Assembly: GCA_041743835.1 (NCBI GenBank)
Contig: JBGTLW010000380.1
Coordinates: 1-8,156 of the forward strand
From: JBGTLW01 sp041743835
GTDB lineage: Bacteria > Planctomycetota > Phycisphaerae > Phycisphaerales > Phycisphaeraceae
Length of the DNA stretch: 8,156 nucleotides
Direction: 5' to 3'
Shown in pieces: positions 4,436 through 8,156 of this stretch (within the stretch, counting starts at the first letter, position 1; the number at the start of each line of letters is the position of its first letter). The notes under the pieces were generated by a model. The model had not been told where the DNA came from, did not search any database, and saw only the letters and a program-made list of their open reading frames with translations. A program made the translations under genes and the position numbers.

Positions 4436-6829
4436 TTAGTCCGCGTGCCGACCGACGGCTGGGATCGGGGACCATGTGCCGGGCTTATCCAGCGTCTGAA
4501 GGGCGGGCATGGCCTGGGGATCGAAGACCCGCTTGGACCGGCTCAGCGCCAGGCGAGCGAGCAGCATCAACACCAGGGCACTGCCAAGGAAGATGGCAAA
4601 GGCGGCACCCGCGATTTTGAGCTGCGCCGCGGTGACGTTGTTCACCGGGTGGGCGGTGCGGGCCGCGGCGTTGACAATGCGTGTGGTGTCTTGCTCGCCG
4701 GTAGCGCGGTCGCGTGCCATCTGGTAACCCAGCAGTGCCCGGCCATAGGCCTCGAGCACCGCGACGACGTGTTCCTTGTCGCCCGACTGGTACGCCAGGT
4801 CAAGCCGTGTGGGGGTCCCGGTCACGGTCAGGTTTTCCTGCAGGTGGGCGCGGAGCTGCGCGGCACTACTGAACAGGCGCAGGCCACGCTGGTCCAGTTG
4901 GTTGAGCGACTCGGCGAGCACGGCCTCGCCCAGCAGCGTCTGCTCCATGAAGCGCGTCATCCACTCGCCCGGGTTGCTCTGTGCGTCGCCATCGGCCGGG
5001 GACAGCGCGAAGCTCATACTCGACTGCCACACCGGCTTCACCGACTTCTGCCCGATCAGGTAGCTGAAGCCCGCCATCAGCATGACCATCAGCACGCCGG
5101 CGATCACCAGCGTCGCGGCCTTCTGCGTGGCCCACCGCGCGACCATCTCGGCCTCGCTGGTCTCCAGGAAACGCTTGACCTCGCTGAGCATCTGACGCTC
5201 TTTGTCGATGCCCTCGAACTGTTGGCCGGTGCTCTGCACACGGATCGCGTCCTGCTCAAGCTGACGCCGCTGGGCACGCAGCGCCCGCTTGTAGCGTGAC
5301 AGCTTGGTGCGACGCTTCTCCAGATTGCCCACCGCCTCCACAAGCTGTTCCTTGCGGCGGGTGTATTTGTCGCGCTGCTGCTCGACTTCCGAGGCGGTCT
5401 GGTCAAGCTCCTCGGCCCGCTTGCGCAGCTTGTCCTGCTCGTGGGCGATCTGCTGACGGCTGGCCTCAAGCTGCTTGCGGAAGGCGTCTCGCTTGGCGTC
5501 GAGCTCCGCCTGCTTCTGGGCGATCGCGGCCGCGTGCTCCGCGGTGTGCGACTGCCCCGCGGCGGCCTTGGATGCGAGCTGGTCGTTTAAATCGCGGACC
5601 TGCGTCTCAAGCTCGGCGATGCGCTGCTGCAACTCGCGCTCACGCTGCTCGAAGGATGATCGGTCGGCATCCGAGGTGCTGTCCAGCGCTTGCTGGCGCT
5701 TCGCTAGCTCGGCCTCAAGCTGCCTGAGCGATTCTTCACGCGATTGGAACTGGGCTGCGCGGGCTTGGCTCTCTTGCTCCTGTGCGGCGAGCTGAGCGGT
5801 CAACGCTTCAAGCTCAGCCGACCGCTGCTCGTGCGCGGCACGCTCGCTGAGGATCGCGTCACGCTGGGCGTCGAGGTCCGATTGCAGCTTCGCGAGCTCT
5901 TGCTTCGCGGCGGCAAAGTCGGCGGCCTGCCGCTCGGCATCCTCCGGCAGACGCGAGGCCTGCTCGGCGATCTCACGCCGGGTCTGGTTGAGCTTGTCCT
6001 GCTGGGCTTCGAGCGTCTCGGCGTGGAGGCGCAGCTCGATCTTCTGCTTTTCCACCTCCTGCTTACGCTGGGCAAGCTCGCCACGCGTCTGCTCGACCTG
6101 ACCTAAACGGTCGTCGAGCTCCTGCTGGGTGAGGGCAAGCTCCTGCCGCGTGCGGTCGAGCGCGGCGTGGGACTCTGCCAGGTCCTTCTCACGTTTGGCG
6201 AGCTGCTTGGCGTATTCCTCGGTGCGTTGATACAACTCGTCTGCGTGCTGCTTGATGAGCGTGGCCTCGGCTTCGCGCTGGTCGAGCTCCGCGGCACGCT
6301 TGTCCAGCGCGGCGGTGCTGGCGGCAAGCTCGGCCTGCTGCGCCTTGAGCTTGGCTTCCTGGTCCCGGTACTCGGCCCACGTCGCATCAAGCCGGGCCGA
6401 CTGCTCCTGCATCTGCTGCCGGGCCTGCTCGACCGCCTCGCCGCGCTCGGCTAGCTCTCGCCGGGCCTGCTCGGCTTCTGTCTGCTGCTTCGTCAGCCCT
6501 TCGTGCTGTTGCCTCAGCGCGTGCCGGTCGCCTTCGAGCTTCTTCCACTGCTCTTCCAACTCGGCGCGTCGGGCTTCGAGCTCTTGTCGCTGTTGGTCCA
6601 GGGCCTCGCGCTGCTTCTGGGTCTGCTGCGAGAGTTGTTGCGCCTGATCGAGGCGCTGCTGCGCATCGCGGGCCTGCTCGTGGACGTGGTCGGCGTGACG
6701 CTGAGAATCAGCCTCCCAGCGCTTGAGTTCGCTGAGGCGTTGCTCAAGCTCGCCCAACAGGCCAAAGACCTCGCCCGGCGCTTTGGGGGCGTCGGTGGCT
6801 GCGGCGGGTTTCGTGTGCTGTTGTGACAT
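4436..6829 (-). CDS. Large coiled-coil membrane protein with a Wzz-like (polysaccharide co-polymerase) C-terminal module
   Basis: The 797-residue protein starts with a short disordered head (1-23). Residues 24-565 are an almost unbroken coiled coil rich in Q, E, R, A and L, with probable breaks near 294-296, 384-392 and 418-430. Then come a membrane segment (571-593, LVIAGVLMVMLMAGFSYLIG), a loop of about 143 residues (594-736), a second membrane segment (737-761) and a tail of about 36 residues. Basic residues before the first and after the second segment place the coiled coil and tail in the cytoplasm and the loop in the periplasm. The loop reads like a reduced Wzz domain: VKPVWQSSMSFAL, then LLGEAVLAESLNQL, AQLRAHLQENLTVTG, TRLDLAYQSGDKEHV, and a proline-containing stretch before the second segment. 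No Walker motif or ABC signature is present, so it is not Smc, although database labels may say so. AGGA 7 nt before the ATG supports the start. The function is unknown; the Wzz relation is inference. Confidence 0.85.
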   Translation of the reverse strand: MSQQHTKPAAATDAPKAPGEVFGLLGELEQRLSELKRWEADSQRHADHVHEQARDAQQRLDQAQQLSQQTQKQREALDQQRQELEARRAELEEQWKKLEGDRHALRQQHEGLTKQQTEAEQARRELAERGEAVEQARQQMQEQSARLDATWAEYRDQEAKLKAQQAELAASTAALDKRAAELDQREAEATLIKQHADELYQRTEEYAKQLAKREKDLAESHAALDRTRQELALTQQELDDRLGQVEQTRGELAQRKQEVEKQKIELRLHAETLEAQQDKLNQTRREIAEQASRLPEDAERQAADFAAAKQELAKLQSDLDAQRDAILSERAAHEQRSAELEALTAQLAAQEQESQARAAQFQSREESLRQLEAELAKRQQALDSTSDADRSSFEQRERELQQRIAELETQVRDLNDQLASKAAAGQSHTAEHAAAIAQKQAELDAKRDAFRKQLEASRQQIAHEQDKLRKRAEELDQTASEVEQQRDKYTRRKEQLVEAVGNLEKRRTKLSRYKRALRAQRRQLEQDAIRVQSTGQQFEGIDKERQMLSEVKRFLETSEAEMVARWATQKAATLVIAGVLMVMLMAGFSYLIGQKSVKPVWQSSMSFALSPADGDAQSNPGEWMTRFMEQTLLGEAVLAESLNQLDQRGLRLFSSAAQLRAHLQENLTVTGTPTRLDLAYQSGDKEHVVAVLEAYGRALLGYQMARDRATGEQDTTRIVNAAARTAHPVNNVTAAQLKIAGAAFAIFLGSALVLMLLARLALSRSKRVFDPQAMPALQTLDKPGTWSPIPAVGRHAD

Positions 6830-6890
6830 CTCCCAGTCCTGTTTGGCGACTCGCGGACGCTGCCTTGGCCGAACGGCTCGGTATGAGGAG

Positions 6891-6901
6891 TGATCGGATC
6901 A
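6891..6901. repeat. Short inverted repeat in the divergent promoter region
   Basis: TGATC-G-GATCA is a perfect 5-bp inverted repeat with a 1-bp centre, 44 bp upstream of the ABC ATPase start codon and about 60 bp from the coiled-coil start. It could be an operator for either divergent gene, but it is short enough to be chance. Nothing else clear, including no full promoter, was found in the 115-nt region 6830-6944. Confidence 0.2.
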
Positions 6902-6930
6902 AGCACGCCCCGACGTGAGCGGCAAGACAG

Positions 6931-6936
6931 TAAAAT
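6931..6936 (+). promoter_or_regulatory. Possible -10 element of the ABC ATPase gene (leaderless arrangement)
   Basis: TAAAAT (5 of 6 matches to TATAAT) ends 8 nt before the ATG at 6945, with no Shine-Dalgarno in between. The spacing would put the transcription start at or near the ATG. No -35 box was recognised. The arrangement mirrors the one in front of mtnP. Confidence 0.35.
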
Positions 6937-6944
6937 CACACCAG

Positions 6945-7817
6945 ATGCCCCAGCCCGCACAAACGACCCCCGCCACAGCCCATCCCACGCGGCTGGCCCC
7001 GGCCCACGACGGGCCCGCCACCATGACGGTTGAACACTTGACCTTTGGTTATCGGCGGAATGCCCCCGTCCTTTCAGACATCACCGCGTCATTGCACCCG
7101 GGCAGACTCACCGCCCTCATCGGCCCCAACGCGACGGGGAAAACCACCCTGCTACGCCTCATGCTCGGCCAGCAGACCCCTTGGCAAGGCAGGGTCTTGC
7201 TCGATGGCAAGCCGATCGACCAGCACTCGGCCCAGACGCGGGCGCGGCGGCTGAGCTACGTCGCGCAGCAGAGCCCCGTGGCGTTTAGTTTCAGTGTCCG
7301 CCAGGTGGTCGCGATGGGGCGGTTCGCCCAGTCTGAGCGGGGGTCTCTACTGGCAATCGAGCGGGCGCTAAGCGAGTGTGACCTGCTGAGCATCGCGGAT
7401 CGGCCGTTCAACGAGCTCTCCGGCGGTCAGCAGCAGCGGGTGTCGGTGGCACGGGCGATGGCTCAGTCCGGCTGGGGTGAGCCGGGCGGGGGCCGGGCGA
7501 TCCTGCTGGATGAACCGGTCGCCAGCGCCGACCTTCAGCACGCCCACCAGACGCTGGGGCTACTCAAGCGGGCTGCGGACGACAACCGCGCGGTGCTCGT
7601 GGTGCTGCACGATCTGAACCTCGCGGCCCGGTGGGCGGATGAGGTCTGGCTGATGGAGGGCGGGGCGCTTGCCTATGCCGGGCCGTGGGACAAGGCGCTG
7701 ACCGCCCAGCGGCTCGGCGCGATCTACGGCGCGACGCTGACCGCCCTGACCGTGCCCGGCGACCCTCGCCCGGTGTTTCATGTGGCTGTCCCCCCGCACG
7801 ATGCACCAATTGGCTAG
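6945..7817 (+). CDS. ABC transporter ATP-binding protein, haem/siderophore/cobalamin import type (HmuV-like)
   Basis: The ATPase subunit would drive import of an iron chelate, haem or cobalamin through a FecCD/BtuC-type permease at the inner membrane. All nucleotide-binding motifs are present in the 290-residue product: Walker A GPNATGKTT (60-68), Q-loop YVAQQ (105-109), signature LSGGQQQR (158-165), Walker B AILLDEP (185-191) with E190, D-loop SAD, and the switch histidine in VLHDLN (220-225). The order 'AQ, W, GGR, LLDEP' before Walker B and the end 'YG' plus 'VPGDPRPVF' match my memory of HmuV. The ATG at 6945 follows a TAAAAT box without a ribosome site. A GTG at 6915 and an ATG at 7023, where the conserved domain begins, are alternatives; the chosen start leaves a 26-residue Pro/Ala-rich head. 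No permease or binding protein gene is seen nearby. Confidence 0.9.
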   Translation: MPQPAQTTPATAHPTRLAPAHDGPATMTVEHLTFGYRRNAPVLSDITASLHPGRLTALIGPNATGKTTLLRLMLGQQTPWQGRVLLDGKPIDQHSAQTRARRLSYVAQQSPVAFSFSVRQVVAMGRFAQSERGSLLAIERALSECDLLSIADRPFNELSGGQQQRVSVARAMAQSGWGEPGGGRAILLDEPVASADLQHAHQTLGLLKRAADDNRAVLVVLHDLNLAARWADEVWLMEGGALAYAGPWDKALTAQRLGAIYGATLTALTVPGDPRPVFHVAVPPHDAPIG

Positions 7818-7838
7818 AATGCTGCGTGTCTTCAAGCC

Positions 7839-7856
7839 GCGTGCACGGCTGCACGT
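7839..7856 (+). repeat. Small hairpin between the ABC ATPase gene and the next gene
   Basis: CGTGCA (7840-7845) and TGCACG (7850-7855) form a 6-bp stem with a CGGC loop, extended by one G-T pair. No T-run follows. It lies 23-40 nt upstream of the next start codon, so it could be a weak terminator or a leader structure. Confidence 0.25.
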
Positions 7857-7879
7857 AACGCCTCGTTCCAGGTGACGAC

Positions 7880-8156
7880 ATGAACCACACGCTTCCGCTA
7901 TTTCTGGCGATTGATGAGCAGACGATCATCGCGGGGATCGCGGTGGTCATCATGTTCTTCGGGTGGCTGTTCAACATCATCCGGGGTGCCGCGAACAAGC
8001 CCGGCACGCCGGGCCAGGCTCAGCCGCAGGACGACGACAGTGAGGCCGCGATCCTCGATGATTTGGCGGCGCGGCGTCGCGAGCAGATTCGGCTTGAATC
8101 TCAGGCGCGTCAAAGCGCCGGGGCGCAGGCCGGGCCGCGCGGCGGTGTGCCCGGCG
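7880..8156 (+). CDS. Partial small membrane protein of unknown function, one N-terminal membrane segment
   Basis: The frame opens at the ATG at 7880 and stays open to the right edge, giving 92 codons; the end is missing. A strong ribosome site (AGGTGA, 4 nt before the ATG) supports this start. A short N-terminus (MNHTLPLFLAIDEQ) leads into one membrane segment of about 20 residues (TIIAGIAVVIMFFGWLFNII, 15-34). A Gly/Pro/Gln linker with an acidic patch (QDDDSEA, 50-56) follows, then a charged helix, LDDLAARRREQIRLESQARQ. No catalytic motif is visible. The layout resembles small membrane-anchored proteins of planctomycetes with a cytoplasmic charged tail, but I do not recognise the family. It lies 62 nt after the ABC ATPase gene on the same strand and could share its transcript. 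It does not look like the missing permease. Confidence 0.75.
   Translation, partial: MNHTLPLFLAIDEQTIIAGIAVVIMFFGWLFNIIRGAANKPGTPGQAQPQDDDSEAAILDDLAARRREQIRLESQARQSAGAQAGPRGGVPG

Noticed and set aside
4319..5299. Plus-strand open frame of 326 codons opposite the coiled-coil gene
   Set aside because: It mirrors the coiled-coil coding strand (Gln/His/Leu-rich low complexity) and has no domain or ribosome site. It is a shadow frame.
4436..6829. Identification of the coiled-coil protein as SMC/chromosome partition ATPase
   Set aside because: There is no N-terminal Walker A, no C-terminal signature or Walker B and no hinge, and two membrane segments are present. The resemblance is only coiled-coil composition.
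7815..7820. TAGAAT as a -10 box for the gene at 7880
   Set aside because: It includes the stop codon of the ABC ATPase gene, has no -35 partner at 16-18 nt, and is easily explained by chance.
1..8156. CRISPR array, tRNA, rRNA, insertion sequence or phage elements
   Set aside because: No regularly spaced direct repeats, cloverleaf-like segments, transposase motifs or terminal inverted repeats were seen on either strand.

Overview
This is a high-GC (by eye about two-thirds G+C), densely coded bacterial chromosome segment. I see no insertion sequence, phage gene, CRISPR array, tRNA or rRNA. Gene content and style suggest a planctomycete, most likely of the Phycisphaerae type. The clues are a lone ECF sigma factor beside a signal-peptide protein of unknown family, a short CsrA with the planctomycete-like 'FPRET' segment, and a very long Gln/Glu/Arg/Ala coiled-coil membrane protein. 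This placement is inference from protein style and was not tested by any search.

Layout. (1) Positions 1779 to 1, minus strand: an apparent three-gene unit of a secreted protein of unknown function, an ECF sigma factor 15 nt downstream, and a third gene that overlaps the sigma stop by an ATGA junction and runs off the left edge. (2) 1780-1890: divergent intergenic region with a run of G-tracts that fits a G-quadruplex motif. (3) 1891-3563, plus strand: mtnP (methylthioadenosine phosphorylase) followed closely by a TauE/SafE (TSUP) membrane transporter, a plausible sulfur-linked pair. (4) 6829 to 3614, minus strand: a 797-residue coiled-coil membrane protein, then a NifU-type Fe-S scaffold domain protein, then csrA. 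These are separated by 188 and 172 nt, so they probably form separate transcription units. The NifU-like gene has the clearest promoter in the window (TTGTCC, 17 nt, TATGAT), with a perfect 14-bp palindrome at the expected start of transcription. (5) 6945-8156, plus strand: an ABC ATPase of the haem/siderophore/cobalamin (HmuV/BtuD/FecE) class without a visible permease, then the start of a small single-membrane-segment protein that runs off the right edge.

How the parts may fit. The window mixes housekeeping functions (methionine salvage, Fe-S delivery, post-transcriptional control by CsrA, metal-chelate import) with two less familiar items. One is the ECF-sigma cluster. The other is the coiled-coil protein, whose last ~225 residues have the layout of a Wzz-type polysaccharide co-polymerase (two membrane segments around a short periplasmic domain) but whose coiled coil lies on the cytoplasmic side. 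That architecture is the best candidate here for something not well described. No gene-free stretch exceeds 300 bases; the longest gaps are 188 nt (4248-4435) and 172 nt (3806-3977).
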